Shown: positions 1-10,269, numbered from the stretch's first letter. The stretch is 64,000 bases of DNA from Aureimonas sp. SK2 (GCF_029813115.1 NZ_JAPZDS010000002.1:62001-126000); one strand, 5' to 3'. A program made the numbers and translations. Notes: generated by a model from the sequence alone, not told the origin.

Positions 1-2
1 CG

Positions 3-1232
3 GTCGGCCTGTGCGGCGGCTGGGCGGCCTTCGCCCATGTCAACGCGGCGGTGGTGACGGCCGGGACCTTCGCGGTGGAATCGTACCGCCAGACGATCCA
101 GCATCTGGAAGGCGGCATCGTGGAGGAGATCCTGGCGCGCGACGGCGACCGGGTGGAGGCGGGCCAGGTGCTCCTGCGCCTCGACACGACGCGCAGCCAG
201 GCCGCCGCCGCCGCCGCCGCGCAGGCGCTGGCCGGCGCGCTCGCCACCGAAGCCCGCCTCGTCGCCCAGCGGGACCTGGCCGACTACATGGTCCTGCCCG
301 AGGAGGCGGCCTCGCTCATGCGCGGCCTCGATGGGGGCGAGCTGCAGGACAACTATCGCGAGTTCGAGGAGCGGCGTCAGGTCCTGGCCGGCTCGCTGGA
401 GCTTCTCGACACGCAAGCGCGCCAGGCGCGCAACGAGATTGCCCAGACCAAGCTCGACGCGCAAGCGGCCTCAGATCAGCTCTCCAGCATCGCGCGCGAG
501 CTGAAGAGCGTGAAGCCGCTCTACGACAAGGGCCTCGTCGCGCTCAGCCGCGTCACCACCCTCGACCGTCAGAAGGCGCAATACGAGGGCGTGATCCGCA
601 AGAGCCGCAACGACGAGCGGAAGGGCATGGACAAGCTGGCCGAGATCGACCTCAAGCGCGAGGCGCTGCGCAAGGAGTATCGGCAGGAGGCCTCGGCCAA
701 GCTGATCGAGGTCGGACGCCAGATCGCCTCGCTCCGCCAGGAGCGGCAGGTGGCGCTCGACCTCCTGTCGCGCTCGGCCATCCGCTCGCCCGTGGCCGGC
801 ACCGTCCAGTCCTCGCGCGCCTTCACGGTGGGCGGCGTGGTGCGTCCCGGCGAGCCGATCCTGGAAGTGGTGCCCGAGGGCGAGGAGATGCGCGTGCGCG
901 TGCGCATCCCCCCGGCCGAGATCGACCGGGTCCACGAAGGCATGATGGTCGAGGTCCATCCGGGCTCCTTGATGAAGTACCGCCGCGAGAAGGTGACGGG
1001 TCGTCTCGTCGGCCTGTCGCGCGACACGGTGGCCGGCCCCGACCCGGCCCAGCCGCCGGCCTACGCCGCCGAGGTCGAGATCGACCAGTCCACCCTGCCT
1101 GCAGAGGTGCGCGGCCGGCTGGTCGCCGGCATGGCCGCCTCCGTGGTGATCCCGACGGAAGGGCGCTCGGTGCTCGAATACCTGATGGAACCGGTGCTCA
1201 AGAACGTCGAGGAATCGCTGCGCGAGCGGTGA
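3..1232 (+). CDS. HlyD-family type I secretion membrane fusion protein (5' end missing)
   Basis: Periplasmic adaptor linking an inner-membrane ABC exporter to an outer-membrane channel in type I secretion. The frame is already open at the left window edge, so the true start lies outside. The visible protein opens with the end of a membrane segment (GLCGGWAAFAHVNAAVV), followed by the biotinyl-lipoyl-like half-motif IQHLEGGIVEEI, typical of HlyD/PrtE adaptors. A long helical, coiled-coil-prone region follows, then the second half-motif around AIRSPVAGTVQ and a C-terminal beta-barrel region. The stop is TGA at 1230-1232. The partner ABC exporter is presumably just upstream, outside the window. 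Family is clear; the exported substrate is not visible. Confidence 0.9.
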   Translation, partial: VGLCGGWAAFAHVNAAVVTAGTFAVESYRQTIQHLEGGIVEEILARDGDRVEAGQVLLRLDTTRSQAAAAAAAQALAGALATEARLVAQRDLADYMVLPEEAASLMRGLDGGELQDNYREFEERRQVLAGSLELLDTQARQARNEIAQTKLDAQAASDQLSSIARELKSVKPLYDKGLVALSRVTTLDRQKAQYEGVIRKSRNDERKGMDKLAEIDLKREALRKEYRQEASAKLIEVGRQIASLRQERQVALDLLSRSAIRSPVAGTVQSSRAFTVGGVVRPGEPILEVVPEGEEMRVRVRIPPAEIDRVHEGMMVEVHPGSLMKYRREKVTGRLVGLSRDTVAGPDPAQPPAYAAEVEIDQSTLPAEVRGRLVAGMAASVVIPTEGRSVLEYLMEPVLKNVEESLRER

Positions 1233-1262
1233 GGGGCGGACCTCGCTCCCCTGTCCGAAAGG

Positions 1263-2996
1263 TCAGGCCCTGGAATCGTCCTGCCAGCGCGCGGCGAAGG
1301 GGGCCGTGGGCAGGCCCTGGCCCGTCAGATAGGCCGGGGGAAGGAGAGCCTCCAGCCCGGCCGCGTCCAGCCGCTCGATCCGTCCGAAGAGCTGGCGCTC
1401 CACGCACATGCGCACGAGGCGCAGGCCGAAGCCCGGAAGGCAGGGGCGTTCGCCTTGCGCGCCCGGGAGCCGCCAGGTCAGGCGCACGCCCCCCGGCTCG
1501 ACGGCGGTACGCAGCACCGCCCCGTCGGCATGGTTCCGACCGTGCCGGCGCTGGTTCACGCTGAGTTCGTGCAGTACCTGCGCCATCGGGGCGACGGCCT
1601 CGGCCCGCAGATGGATCTCCCGCCCCTCGAAGACGATGGGCAGGCCTTCTGCCTCGCTCGTCCGGCGCACGAGGTCCGACAGGGCGACGGGCGACCATTC
1701 GGCATGGGACAGGAGGTCGTGCGCCCGCGACAGGGCCATGATGCGCCCGGTGGTCTTGCGCGCCAGCGCCTCGTCGCCGCCCGAGCGGATCGTCTGGTTG
1801 ACCACCGCCAGAAGCACGCTCAGCGTGTTGCGGACGCGGTGGTTGAGTTCGGCCAGCAGGAGATCGCGCGTCCGGTTGCGCTCGAGGAGGGAGGCGTCGG
1901 AGGCGCGCAGGGCCGCGGCGATCGCCTCCAGCTCGCGCACATGCCCCGGCCGACGCTCCGGGGCGGTGCCCGTACCGGTCGCGGCCGCCATGGCCTGCAG
2001 CGAGGTAACCTCGCGCTCCAGCCGGAGCGAATACAGGCGGGCGAGGATCGTCGAGATCCCCAATGCCAGCAGCGCGGTGCCGGCGATCGTCAGGACGAGG
2101 ATGCGGAACGGGGCGTTGAGAACCGCGTGCGGCACGCCCACCACCACGCGCCAGCCCGCGTTGTCGAGCGTGTCGAAGGCGGCGAAGTGCGGCTGTCCGT
2201 CGAGACCCGTCACCTTGGGCACGACGCCGCTGCGCAGGCCTTCGATCTCGCGGAGGAATTCGGACGACGCGCCTTGCCCCAGAAAGCGCTCCTGGTTGCG
2301 CGAGCGCGCCACGATGCGGCCCCGGGAATCCAGCACCGTCGATGTCCAGGTATCGGGCAGGCGCGTCCGGATCAGGATATCCTGGATTGCGGTGGGTTTG
2401 AGCGCCATGCTCATCGCGTAGCGGGTCCGATCGCCGACCACGAGCGGGACGATCACGGCGGTGTAGAATTCCGACGTGACCTGCCCGACGAAGAGGTCGG
2501 AGACCGCGGCTTCTCCATCGTCGATCACGCGGGCGTCGGCGGCCGCCAGCACCGGATCGACCGCGGTGGGCAGCGGTTGCCCGAGCGGCACGAGCGAGTT
2601 CAGGACCTGCCGGCCGTCGCGGTCGCGCACGGCCAGCATCGCCCCGTGCTCGGCCAGCAACTGCTGCGACTGCTGGCGAAGGGCGGGAAAGTTCTCCGAC
2701 GTGGCGTTGGGCGAGGTCGCCAGCGCCCGAAGCGCGGCCTTCATCGCCTCCAGCTCGCGGTCGAGCTGGTCGCTGACGGTGGCCGCCGCCGCGACCGCGC
2801 TGGCTTCCAGGCGCTCGTGCTCGGCCTTGGAGTACCACCAGCCGAGGCACAGGCCGAGCCCGATCTGCGGCAGGAGAACCAGGGCCGCGAAGACCACGAG
2901 ATGCCAGCGGATGGGTAGGGTGAAGCGCCGGGCCGCAGAGACTTGCGCGCCTTCCCCGGACGAAGGGGAGGCGTTGTGGGCGGCCTCGCGCTTCAA
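1263..2996 (-). CDS. Membrane sensor histidine kinase, HWE/HisKA_2 type
   Basis: 577-residue sensor kinase. Membrane segments lie at about residues 34-55 and 298-319 and bracket an extracytoplasmic Cache-like sensor. The cytoplasmic part has the H-box LAELNHRVRNTL with H386 as acceptor, typical of HisKA_2/HWE kinases. The ATPase domain is degenerate: the N-box reads LHELSVNQRRHG, the usual W-x-E motif is W-R-L, and the G-box is GFGLRLV. The start is taken as TTG at 2996, which shares TTGA with the stop of the upstream hybrid kinase; no ATG or GTG occurs in frame before the first membrane segment. The overlap implies translational coupling. An alternative is GTG within the membrane segment, which would truncate it. 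Confidence 0.8.
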   Translation of the reverse strand: MKREAAHNASPSSGEGAQVSAARRFTLPIRWHLVVFAALVLLPQIGLGLCLGWWYSKAEHERLEASAVAAAATVSDQLDRELEAMKAALRALATSPNATSENFPALRQQSQQLLAEHGAMLAVRDRDGRQVLNSLVPLGQPLPTAVDPVLAAADARVIDDGEAAVSDLFVGQVTSEFYTAVIVPLVVGDRTRYAMSMALKPTAIQDILIRTRLPDTWTSTVLDSRGRIVARSRNQERFLGQGASSEFLREIEGLRSGVVPKVTGLDGQPHFAAFDTLDNAGWRVVVGVPHAVLNAPFRILVLTIAGTALLALGISTILARLYSLRLEREVTSLQAMAAATGTGTAPERRPGHVRELEAIAAALRASDASLLERNRTRDLLLAELNHRVRNTLSVLLAVVNQTIRSGGDEALARKTTGRIMALSRAHDLLSHAEWSPVALSDLVRRTSEAEGLPIVFEGREIHLRAEAVAPMAQVLHELSVNQRRHGRNHADGAVLRTAVEPGGVRLTWRLPGAQGERPCLPGFGLRLVRMCVERQLFGRIERLDAAGLEALLPPAYLTGQGLPTAPFAARWQDDSRA

Positions 2997-5752
2997 GCGT
3001 GGTCCCCGTCCAGAAGGGCGCCGATGCGCCGTCCGAGCTCGCGCATGTCGAAGGGCTTGGTGACGACCGCCATGCCCGGCTCCAGGTCGCCCCGGTTCAG
3101 GACGGCGTTCTCGGCATAGCCGGTGACGAACAGCACCTTGAGCCGGGGGCGGAGCTGGCGCGCGGCGTCGGCGACCTGCCGCCCGTTCATGCCGTTGGGC
3201 AGGCCGACATCCGTGATCAGGAGGTCGATCCGCTGGTCCGAGCGCACGATGGCCAGCCCCGACGGGCCGTCCTCGGCCTCCAGGGCCGTGTAGCCGAGTT
3301 CGTCGAGCACGTCGACGACGAGCATGCGCACCAGGGGCTCGTCGTCGATCACGAGGACCCGGCGCCCCCCACCCTCGGCCGGCGCCGCGTCGGCGGGCGG
3401 CCCGGCGTCGGGTTCGGCCGACCCGGCGTGAAGCGGCAGCACGAGGCAGGCCTGCGTCCCCTGGCCCGGCGCCGAGCGGATCCGGACCTGCCCGCCCGAC
3501 TGGCGGGCGAAGCCGTAGATCATCGACAGGCCGAGCCCGGTGCCCATCCCGATCGGCTTGGTGGTGAAGAAGGGCTCCATCGCCCGTTCCAGAACGGCCG
3601 GCTCCATCCCCGTCCCGTCGTCCGTCACGCAGATCGAGACGTAGGGACCGGGGGCGAGGTCGAGTTCGCGCGCCTCGCGTTCGCCGAGCTGCCGGTTGTG
3701 GATCGCGATGCGCAGCCGTCCCCCGTCCGGCATGGCGTCTCGCCCGTTGATGCACAGGTTGAGAAGGGCGTTCTCCAGCTGATTGGGATCGACGAGCACG
3801 GCGCCGACCGCCCCGCCGACCTCCGTCTCCACCACGATGGACGGGCCGACCGTGCGGCGGACCAGATCCTCCAACCCCGCCACCAGGGCGGGCGCGTCGG
3901 TGGCCCGGGGCGCCAGCGTCTGGCGGCGGGAGAAGGCGAGCAGGCGATGGGTGAGCGCTGCGGCGCGCCGGGCGGCCCCTTGCGCGGCCGCGACATAGCG
4001 CCCGACCTCCTCGCCGCGCCCCTGGGCCAGGCGCGTCTCGATCATTTCCAGGCTGCCCGAGATGCCGGCGAGGAGGTTGTTGAAGTCGTGCGCGATGCCG
4101 CCCGTGAGCTGGCCGACGGCCTCCATCTTCTGGCTCTGGCGCAACGCGTCCTCGGCCTGGGCCTGCTCCGTCACGTCGCGCCCGACCATATGGAAGACGC
4201 CCGCCTCGACATCCGGGGTCGCCGCCCACTGGATGGTCCGCAGGACCCCCTCCCGGGTCCGAAGACGGTTGACGTACCCGTCCACCCGCTCGCCCGCCGA
4301 GAGGCGTGAGAGGACCGCGGCCATCTCTTCGTGGCCTTGCGGATCCACGAGGCCGGCCGGGTCGAGGGACAGGAGTTCCGCCTCGCTCCGTCCGAGCAGG
4401 CGTGTCCAGGCCGGGTTGATCGCGCGCAGCCGGCCGTCGAGGCCGGCCGTGCCCATGAGGTCGTTGGTGGTCTGCCAGACGCGGTCGCGCTCGGCCGTCC
4501 GCTGGGCGAGCTCCTCGGCCTGGCGGCGCATCGCGGTGACGTCGCGCACGGTGCCGTAGATGCGGCCCTCGCGCGGCACCGCGTTCCAGGACAGCCAGCG
4601 GTAGGAGCCGTCCTTGCAGCGGTAGCGGTTCTCGAAGGCGAGCGCCGGCACGCCTCGGGCGAGGCCGTCGGCGGCGGCCGCGGTGGCCTCCCGGTCGTCG
4701 GGATGGACGAAGTCGTGGAAGGGCCTGGCCTTCAGCTCGGCCTCGCTCCAGCCGGTGGTGGCCGTCCAGGCGGGATTGATCTCGATCATCCAGCCCTGGA
4801 GGTCGGCCACGCACAGGAGGTCGGTGGAGGCCGCCCAGATCAGGTCGCGCTCGCGCGTGCGCTCGGCGACCTTGTCCTCCAGCGTGGCGTTGAGGCGCGC
4901 GAGCTCGGCCGTCCGGCGCCGCTTCTCGTCGATGTCGGTGCTGGAGCCGACCGAGCGGATCACCGCGCCCGCTTCGTCGCGCACCGGCAGGGCACGCGCC
5001 AGGAGCCAGCGATAGGCGCCGTCGTGGCGGCGCATCCGGAACTCGTGCTCGAAGACCTCGCCCGTGGACAGGCTGCGCCACCAGAGCTGCCTCATGTCCG
5101 GGAGATCGTCGGGATGAATCAGCGGTTCCCAGGCGCCGCGCCCGTCCAGCGAGCCGGGTTCGTGGCCCGTATAGGCGTAGACCGCGTCGTTGAACCAGTC
5201 GAGAGTCCCGTCGGCCTGCGCGGCCCAGACCTGGTTGGGCATGGCCTGCGCGAAGACGCGGAACCGCTCCTCGCTGCGGCGCAGCTCCTCCTCGGCGGCC
5301 CGGCGCGCGCTGATGTCGTTGAACAGGAGGCCGACGCGATGGAGGGCGGGCTCGTCCACCGGGAAGGCGTAGACCTCGAACCAGCGGCCCATGGCCTCCG
5401 ATCCGCTCTCGAAGCGCGTCGCCTCGCGGCTGGCGTCGACGGCGGCATAGGTGTCCACCCAGGCCTGTTCCAGGCCCGGCACCAGCGCGCGCGCCGTCCG
5501 GCCCACCGCGTTCCGCAGGCCCGTCTCGCGCTCGAAGGCCGGGTTCGTCTCGACGAAGCGGTAGTCCACCGCCCGGCCCGCTCCGTCGTGCAGCATCTCC
5601 AGGACGCAGAAGCCGATCTCGGTGTTGTCGAGGATGGCACCGTAGCGTCGGTGCGGCGGGGCGGAACCGGGTCGAACCGGGTCGGGAACGCTCATCCGGG
5701 ACAGCCTGCTTTCGAGTTCCTGGTCGTCGGTCGGGACGCAGTCCGCCGCCAC
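2993..5752 (-). CDS. Multi-PAS hybrid sensor histidine kinase with C-terminal receiver
   Basis: 919-residue soluble hybrid kinase. About four PAS/PAC modules fill roughly residues 30-540, ending in repeated conserved PAC-type sequences. A HisKA domain follows with the H-box [15 protein letters not shown], then a HATPase domain (N-box [20 protein letters not shown]-box GTGLGLSM). The C-terminal receiver begins [11 protein letters not shown], and the phospho-acceptor Asp is in LLITDVGLP. No membrane segment is seen, so the input is probably cytoplasmic (redox, light or ligand). The start given is GTG 5752; an ATG at 5695 (MSVPDP) has a better-spaced AGG and removes only unstructured sequence. 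Its stop overlaps the start of the HWE kinase downstream, so the two are probably made together. Confidence 0.85.
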   Translation of the reverse strand: MAADCVPTDDQELESRLSRMSVPDPVRPGSAPPHRRYGAILDNTEIGFCVLEMLHDGAGRAVDYRFVETNPAFERETGLRNAVGRTARALVPGLEQAWVDTYAAVDASREATRFESGSEAMGRWFEVYAFPVDEPALHRVGLLFNDISARRAAEEELRRSEERFRVFAQAMPNQVWAAQADGTLDWFNDAVYAYTGHEPGSLDGRGAWEPLIHPDDLPDMRQLWWRSLSTGEVFEHEFRMRRHDGAYRWLLARALPVRDEAGAVIRSVGSSTDIDEKRRRTAELARLNATLEDKVAERTRERDLIWAASTDLLCVADLQGWMIEINPAWTATTGWSEAELKARPFHDFVHPDDREATAAAADGLARGVPALAFENRYRCKDGSYRWLSWNAVPREGRIYGTVRDVTAMRRQAEELAQRTAERDRVWQTTNDLMGTAGLDGRLRAINPAWTRLLGRSEAELLSLDPAGLVDPQGHEEMAAVLSRLSAGERVDGYVNRLRTREGVLRTIQWAATPDVEAGVFHMVGRDVTEQAQAEDALRQSQKMEAVGQLTGGIAHDFNNLLAGISGSLEMIETRLAQGRGEEVGRYVAAAQGAARRAAALTHRLLAFSRRQTLAPRATDAPALVAGLEDLVRRTVGPSIVVETEVGGAVGAVLVDPNQLENALLNLCINGRDAMPDGGRLRIAIHNRQLGEREARELDLAPGPYVSICVTDDGTGMEPAVLERAMEPFFTTKPIGMGTGLGLSMIYGFARQSGGQVRIRSAPGQGTQACLVLPLHAGSAEPDAGPPADAAPAEGGGRRVLVIDDEPLVRMLVVDVLDELGYTALEAEDGPSGLAIVRSDQRIDLLITDVGLPNGMNGRQVADAARQLRPRLKVLFVTGYAENAVLNRGDLEPGMAVVTKPFDMRELGRRIGALLDGDHA

Positions 5753-5969
5753 CCGTCCTGCAAGCGGTGCGAACTGAGATAGCCCTGGCCGGCTCCATGG
5801 CGAGGGAGCGATCCGAAGATCGCGGGGGACTTATGTCTTCGGCCTCCCGCGGCAATGAAGGGAGGGCCGAAGGCGGGTGCGTAGCCGGCGAAAAGACCAG
5901 ACGCCGGCCGGGCGCGTCAACCTTTCCCCGCCTCGGCGCGTTGGGACGCGACCAACGAGGAGAGCACCC

Positions 5970-6209
5970 GTGACCGACGCCCCCGACGCCACCGCCATCC
6001 AGGCCCGCCGCCGCGAGATCGCGGCCGAACACGTCCTGTTCAAGCTGATCGAATATGTCGAGGCCCGCCATCCCGGCCTCCTCGACTTCGTCGAGGGCAG
6101 CCTCGACCATCTCGGCGACCCCGCCCGCGACGGGACGAAGGACGACGAGGCCGTGCGCGACATCGCCCGGCGCATGATCCGGGGCGCTCGGCGGCAGGGC
6201 GCGGACTGA
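5970..6209 (+). CDS. Hypothetical small protein (79 aa)
   Basis: Short acidic and basic helical protein beginning MTDAPDATAIQARRREIAAE. The GTG start at 5970 has a GAGGAG seven bases upstream, which is why it was preferred over the upstream ATG in the same frame. The composition (HVLFKLIEYVEARHPGLLDFVEG) suggests a helical fold, with no transmembrane segment and no Cys. It stands alone between a minus-strand kinase and a minus-strand oxidoreductase. I do not recognise a family. Codon use matches the genome, and the ribosome-binding site supports a real gene. Confidence 0.6.
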   Translation: MTDAPDATAIQARRREIAAEHVLFKLIEYVEARHPGLLDFVEGSLDHLGDPARDGTKDDEAVRDIARRMIRGARRQGAD

Positions 6210-6216
6210 CCCGGCC

Positions 6217-7251
6217 TCAGGCGTCGAGGAGTTCGCGCACGCGCGGGGCGACCACCCCGCCATAGAGCTCGATGCAGCGCATCAGGCGATCGTGCGGCAG
6301 GGGGCCGGCGCTGTATTTCAGGTCGAATCGGGACAGGCCGAGCGCCGAGGCCGTGGCCGCGATCTTGCGCGCCACCGTCTCGGGCGAGCCGACATAGAGC
6401 GAGCCGTGCTCGATCTCGCGCTCGAAGGCGGCGCGCTCCAGCGGCGGCCAGCCGCGCTCGGCGCCGATACGTGCGTGCATGGTGCGGTAGTCGTCGAAGA
6501 ACTCGGCGCGCGCCGCCTCGTCCGTCTCCGCGACGTAGCCCGGCGAATGGACGCCGAGCGGGCGGACCGCGCCGCCGATCTCGGCCACAGCGCGATGGTA
6601 GAGGTCGACATAGGGACGGAAGCGTCCGGGGGCGCCGCCGATGATGGCCAGCATCATGGGCAGGCCGTAGCGCGCCGCGCGCACCACCGATTCCGGGCTG
6701 CCGCCGACGCCGATCCAGGCGGTGAAGCCGTCGCCCTCCGGTTCGGGATAGACGCCGGGCACGGCGAGCGGCGGACGCACCGATCCCTGCCAGCGGACCG
6801 GCCCGCCCTTCAGGAGCTGCGCGAAGAGGTCGAGCTTCTCCTCGAAGAGGCGCTCGTAGTCCTCCAGCTCGAGGCCGAACAGGGGAAAGGACTCGGTGAA
6901 GGACCCGCGTCCGAGGATCGCCTCCGCCCGCCCGTTCGACAGGGCGTCGAGCGTCGAGAAGCGCTGGAACACGCGGATCGGATCGTCCGACGACAGGACG
7001 GTGACGGCCGAGCCGAGGCGGATCCGGCTGGTGCGCGCGGCCAGGGCCGCCAGCACCACCTCCGGCGCGGACACGGCGAAGTCGGCGCGGTGATGCTCGC
7101 CGACCCCGAAGAAGGCAAGGCCGAGCTCGTCGGCCAGCACGCCCTGGTCCACCACCTCGCGGATCACCGCCGCGTGGGAGCGAGGGGCGCCGTCCGGCCC
7201 GCGAGTCACGTCGCCGAACGTGTCGAGGCCGAGTTCGAGGGGCTGGCTCAT
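6217..7251 (-). CDS. LLM-class flavin-dependent oxidoreductase (luciferase-like)
   Basis: 344-residue bacterial-luciferase-like monooxygenase expected to use reduced FMN/F420-type flavin. It starts MSQPLELGLDTFGDV and carries the family pattern LGLAFFGVGEHHRADFA, SAVTVLSSDDPIRVFQ and the strand-turn around WIGVGGSPESVVRAARYGLP. Length agrees with the TIM-barrel family. The stop lies 7 bp from the convergent small gene at 5970-6209. No neighbour points to a substrate, so the specific reaction (alkane, sulfonate or xenobiotic oxidation) cannot be named. Confidence 0.85.
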   Translation of the reverse strand: MSQPLELGLDTFGDVTRGPDGAPRSHAAVIREVVDQGVLADELGLAFFGVGEHHRADFAVSAPEVVLAALAARTSRIRLGSAVTVLSSDDPIRVFQRFSTLDALSNGRAEAILGRGSFTESFPLFGLELEDYERLFEEKLDLFAQLLKGGPVRWQGSVRPPLAVPGVYPEPEGDGFTAWIGVGGSPESVVRAARYGLPMMLAIIGGAPGRFRPYVDLYHRAVAEIGGAVRPLGVHSPGYVAETDEAARAEFFDDYRTMHARIGAERGWPPLERAAFEREIEHGSLYVGSPETVARKIAATASALGLSRFDLKYSAGPLPHDRLMRCIELYGGVVAPRVRELLDA

Positions 7252-7423
7252 GGGATCGTCCCGGCAGGAGGGGGCGCCGCGGCGCCGTCGGGACGACCTT
7301 TAGACCCTGGCGCGCGATGCGAACAGCTTTGAGGCGGCCGCCGGCACGCGACGCTGTGTTCAGTCCTGCGGGACCCTCGGCCGGGCGGCGTGCGCCGGGA
7401 TGCCGAAGCGCCCGGGATGCCGG

Positions 7424-9151
7424 TCAGGCGGCGCTCGAGGCGACCCGGTTCCGGCCGCTCCGCTTGGCGCGGTAGAGGTGGTCGTCGGCGATCCGGTGGA
7501 ACGCCTGCCAGTCGAGCGGCTGGCCCGGCGCCACCCAGTGGACGCCGAAGCTCGCCGTCACGCGGAGCCGCGGCGTCGCGAGGATGCGGGCGGCCTCCAG
7601 CCGGGCGCGCAGCGCTTCCACGAAGGGGTCCAGTTCGCCCCGGCCGATATCGGGCAGCGCCATGACGAACTCCTCGCCGCCGAAGCGGGCGACGAGCGCG
7701 CCGGGCGGCAGCTTGCGCGTCAGGAAGCGCCCTACTTCGCGCAGGACCTCGTCGCCGGTCCCGTGACCGAACCGGTCGTTGATCGACTTGAAGTGGTCGA
7801 TGTCGATCATCACGATGCCGAAGCCGACGCCGATCCCCCCGGCGCCCTCGAAGAGGTCGGCGACCCCGTTCTCGAAGGCGCGGCGGTTGAGAAGGCCGGT
7901 CAAGGCGTCGGTGGAGGCGAGGCGCCGCAACTCCCGCGAGAGGGTCTCGCGCTCGCCTTCCAGGCGCCGCAGGTCGATCTGGTGCCGGCGCAGGGTTTCG
8001 ATGTCGCGCTCCAGCGCGTCGATCTCCAGGAACACCGTCGTCTCCTCGCGCGTCTCCTCCGCGAGGTCGCCGGAAAGGATGCGCGCCATGCGCTCGCGGG
8101 CCACGACCAGCGGGCGGACGATGCCCCGCTCCAGGACGGACAGCGCCAGGAGGGCGAGAAGGCCGAAGACGGCCGCGCCGGCCGCGCTGCCCACTGCCAG
8201 CTGCAGGCTCCGGTCGCGCGCGGCGATGAGCCCGGCGCGGGCGACGTCGAGAAGCGCCTCGCGCAGGGCCTCGGTGGCGCGCAGGCCCGGATCGTACCGA
8301 TCGTTGAAGGTGTCGACGTTGGCTTCCGAGCTTTCGAGCCGGCTGGCGAACAGCGTTTGGGCATAGGCGCGCGAGCCGGCGAAGTAGCCGAAGTTGACCG
8401 CCGTGATCGCGCGCTCCACCCCCTGGTCGCGGATGAACGGGGCGACATAGTTCTCGATCTGGCGCTGCAGCGTGTCGGTGAGCGACAGCATGGCCGCGAA
8501 TTCCCCTATGGTGGCGCGGCTGCTCCACCCGTCGGCGTTGATCTGCATGACGACCAGGGAGCCGAGCCGGCCCGCATAGTCGCGAAGGTCGCTGACCGAG
8601 ACCGCGGCCATCAGGAGGGGAACGAGCTCGGGCGACAGGCCGACCAGGACCTGGCCGAGATCGTCGCGCAGCACCTGCGCGCCATCGGCGACGCGGAACA
8701 TCGTCAGGATGGCCGCAGAGATGTCGGGAGCCGATCGATCGCGGGTGGGAATCGCGATCTGCGCGTCCACCGCTTCGCGGCCCCCCTTCAGCACCCTCTC
8801 GAAGCTTTGCGCGTCCGAACGCAGCACGTCGCGCTGGCCGAACTCCTGCGCGAACTGCCGGACCAGAGCACCGTAGAGCGCGTCCACCCGGGCACGGGCC
8901 TCGCTGAGCTTTGCCGTTTCCTCGGACGTTTTCTCCGCCGCGCTCAGAAGCACGTTGGCCAGCGCGCGCTCGGTCGAGGCCGCGGCCATCAACTGGAGCG
9001 AAAGGGCGAAGCGATCGAACTGGATGAGCGCCTGTGCATGCTGGCGATAGGCGGTCAGGTGCCACAGCGCCACCAGCCCGGCCAGGAAGAGGCCGGTCGC
9101 CAGCACCCCGGCGACGCCGATGCGCGAGATGCGCTGCAGTCTGAGCTTCAT
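7424..9151 (-). CDS. Membrane-bound diguanylate cyclase (GGDEF)
   Basis: 575-residue c-di-GMP synthase. A membrane segment at about residues 11-31 and another at about 318-341 enclose a mostly helical periplasmic sensor of about 285 residues. A HAMP-like linker, a coiled-coil stretch (about 375-410) and a C-terminal GGDEF domain follow. The active site is intact as GGEEF at 491-495, and the nucleotide/metal residues in MIDIDHFKSINDRFGH are present. The allosteric I-site, normally RxxD five residues before GGEEF, is PPGA here, so product inhibition is probably absent. Monocistronic, with about 90 bp to the dehydrogenase gene upstream of it. Confidence 0.9.
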   Translation of the reverse strand: MKLRLQRISRIGVAGVLATGLFLAGLVALWHLTAYRQHAQALIQFDRFALSLQLMAAASTERALANVLLSAAEKTSEETAKLSEARARVDALYGALVRQFAQEFGQRDVLRSDAQSFERVLKGGREAVDAQIAIPTRDRSAPDISAAILTMFRVADGAQVLRDDLGQVLVGLSPELVPLLMAAVSVSDLRDYAGRLGSLVVMQINADGWSSRATIGEFAAMLSLTDTLQRQIENYVAPFIRDQGVERAITAVNFGYFAGSRAYAQTLFASRLESSEANVDTFNDRYDPGLRATEALREALLDVARAGLIAARDRSLQLAVGSAAGAAVFGLLALLALSVLERGIVRPLVVARERMARILSGDLAEETREETTVFLEIDALERDIETLRRHQIDLRRLEGERETLSRELRRLASTDALTGLLNRRAFENGVADLFEGAGGIGVGFGIVMIDIDHFKSINDRFGHGTGDEVLREVGRFLTRKLPPGALVARFGGEEFVMALPDIGRGELDPFVEALRARLEAARILATPRLRVTASFGVHWVAPGQPLDWQAFHRIADDHLYRAKRSGRNRVASSAA

Positions 9152-9243
9152 GGGCGCCGGGGTCCGGATCGATCGCGGGCCACTCTAAGGAGAAAGTCTC
9201 GCCGAATTCTTATGCCATGACACTTTTTTTCGCGGCGGCCGCG

Positions 9244-10269
9244 TCAGGCGCCTTCGGCCTCCAGCCGGCCGAGAAGGGCCGTCTCCTCCGCCGACAGGGC
9301 GATCCCCTGCCGCAGGGAGGTTTCGCGCGCCCCGAACCGACGCTGCGAGGGCAGCCGCGCGCCTTGGCCGAGAATCGCCTCGAACAGCGTCTCGGCCGCC
9401 GCGAACGGGTCCCCCGGCCGGTCGGCGGCAAAGCGCTCCGGCGAGAACGCCAGGATCAGCTCTCCGTGGCGGGGGGCGAGGGTTGTGGTGCCGAGCGCGT
9501 CCAGCGCGCCCCGGCTGGTCAGGTCGCCGATCATGGCGCCGGCGAGAAGCTCGACCATGGTCGAGATGGCCGATCCCTTGTGCCCCCCGAAGGGCAGCAT
9601 GGCGCCGGCCAGTGCCTCGGCAGGATCGGTGGTCGCGGCGCCCTGCGCGTCGATCGCCCAGCCGGCGGGCAGGGGCCTGCCGGCCCGGCGGTGCAGCTCG
9701 ATCTCGCCGCGCGCCGCCACCGAGGTCGCGAAGTCGAAGACGTAAGGGGTGCCGCCCGGCCGGGGCCAGGCGAAGGCGAAGGGGTTGGTGCCCAGAAGCG
9801 GCCGCGTGCCGCCCGCCGGCGCCACGGTGGCGTAGCTCGGGCAAAGGGCGAGCGCGGCGAGCCCTTCGGCGGCCAGCGCCTCGACCTCGGGCCAGAGCGC
9901 CGAGAAATGGACGCAGTCGTTGATGACGAGAGCCGCCAGCCCCTGCGCGCGCGCCCGCTCGGCGAGAAGCGGCGCGCCGAGCTCGAAGGCGGCCGGCGAA
10001 AAGGCGCCGCCCGCCAGCACCCGGATCACGGCCGAGCCGTCGTCCAGAAGCTCCGGCACGGCATCGGGCGAGACCTTTCCGGCCGCCAAGGTGCGCAGGC
10101 AGCCCTCGATCCGGTAGAGGCCGTGCGACTTCGCGCCGTCGCGCTCGCCGGCCGCGATCACCCGCGCCAGCGCCGCCGCGTGGAGCGGCGCCAGGCCGGC
10201 GCGCGCGAAGATCGCCTCGATCCGCCCTTTCAGCGTGTCGAAGTCGAGAAGGGTCGCCGCGTCCGTCAT
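9244..10269 (-). CDS. Ldh_2-family malate/lactate/ureidoglycolate-type dehydrogenase
   Basis: 341-residue NAD(P)-dependent 2-hydroxyacid or imine dehydrogenase of the Ldh_2 fold. The sequence shows LARVIAAGERDGAKSHGLYRI, the family cofactor region NPFAFAWPRPGGTPYVFDFATS and FGGHKGSAISTMVELLAGAM. The ATG at 10269 was chosen because GGGAGAG lies just upstream; an earlier in-frame ATG at 10470 lacks support and runs into the divergent gene. Members act on malate, lactate, ureidoglycolate, delta-1-piperideine-2-carboxylate or 2,3-diketogulonate. With no catabolic neighbours, the substrate cannot be assigned. Confidence 0.85.
   Translation of the reverse strand: MTDAATLLDFDTLKGRIEAIFARAGLAPLHAAALARVIAAGERDGAKSHGLYRIEGCLRTLAAGKVSPDAVPELLDDGSAVIRVLAGGAFSPAAFELGAPLLAERARAQGLAALVINDCVHFSALWPEVEALAAEGLAALALCPSYATVAPAGGTRPLLGTNPFAFAWPRPGGTPYVFDFATSVAARGEIELHRRAGRPLPAGWAIDAQGAATTDPAEALAGAMLPFGGHKGSAISTMVELLAGAMIGDLTSRGALDALGTTTLAPRHGELILAFSPERFAADRPGDPFAAAETLFEAILGQGARLPSQRRFGARETSLRQGIALSAEETALLGRLEAEGA

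Noticed and set aside
1263-6263. A 1666-codon open frame running antisense-free through both kinases and beyond
   Set aside because: Only its last third (1263-2996) encodes a kinase; the rest is the out-of-frame shadow of the hybrid kinase gene, Arg/Pro/Gly-rich and without domains.
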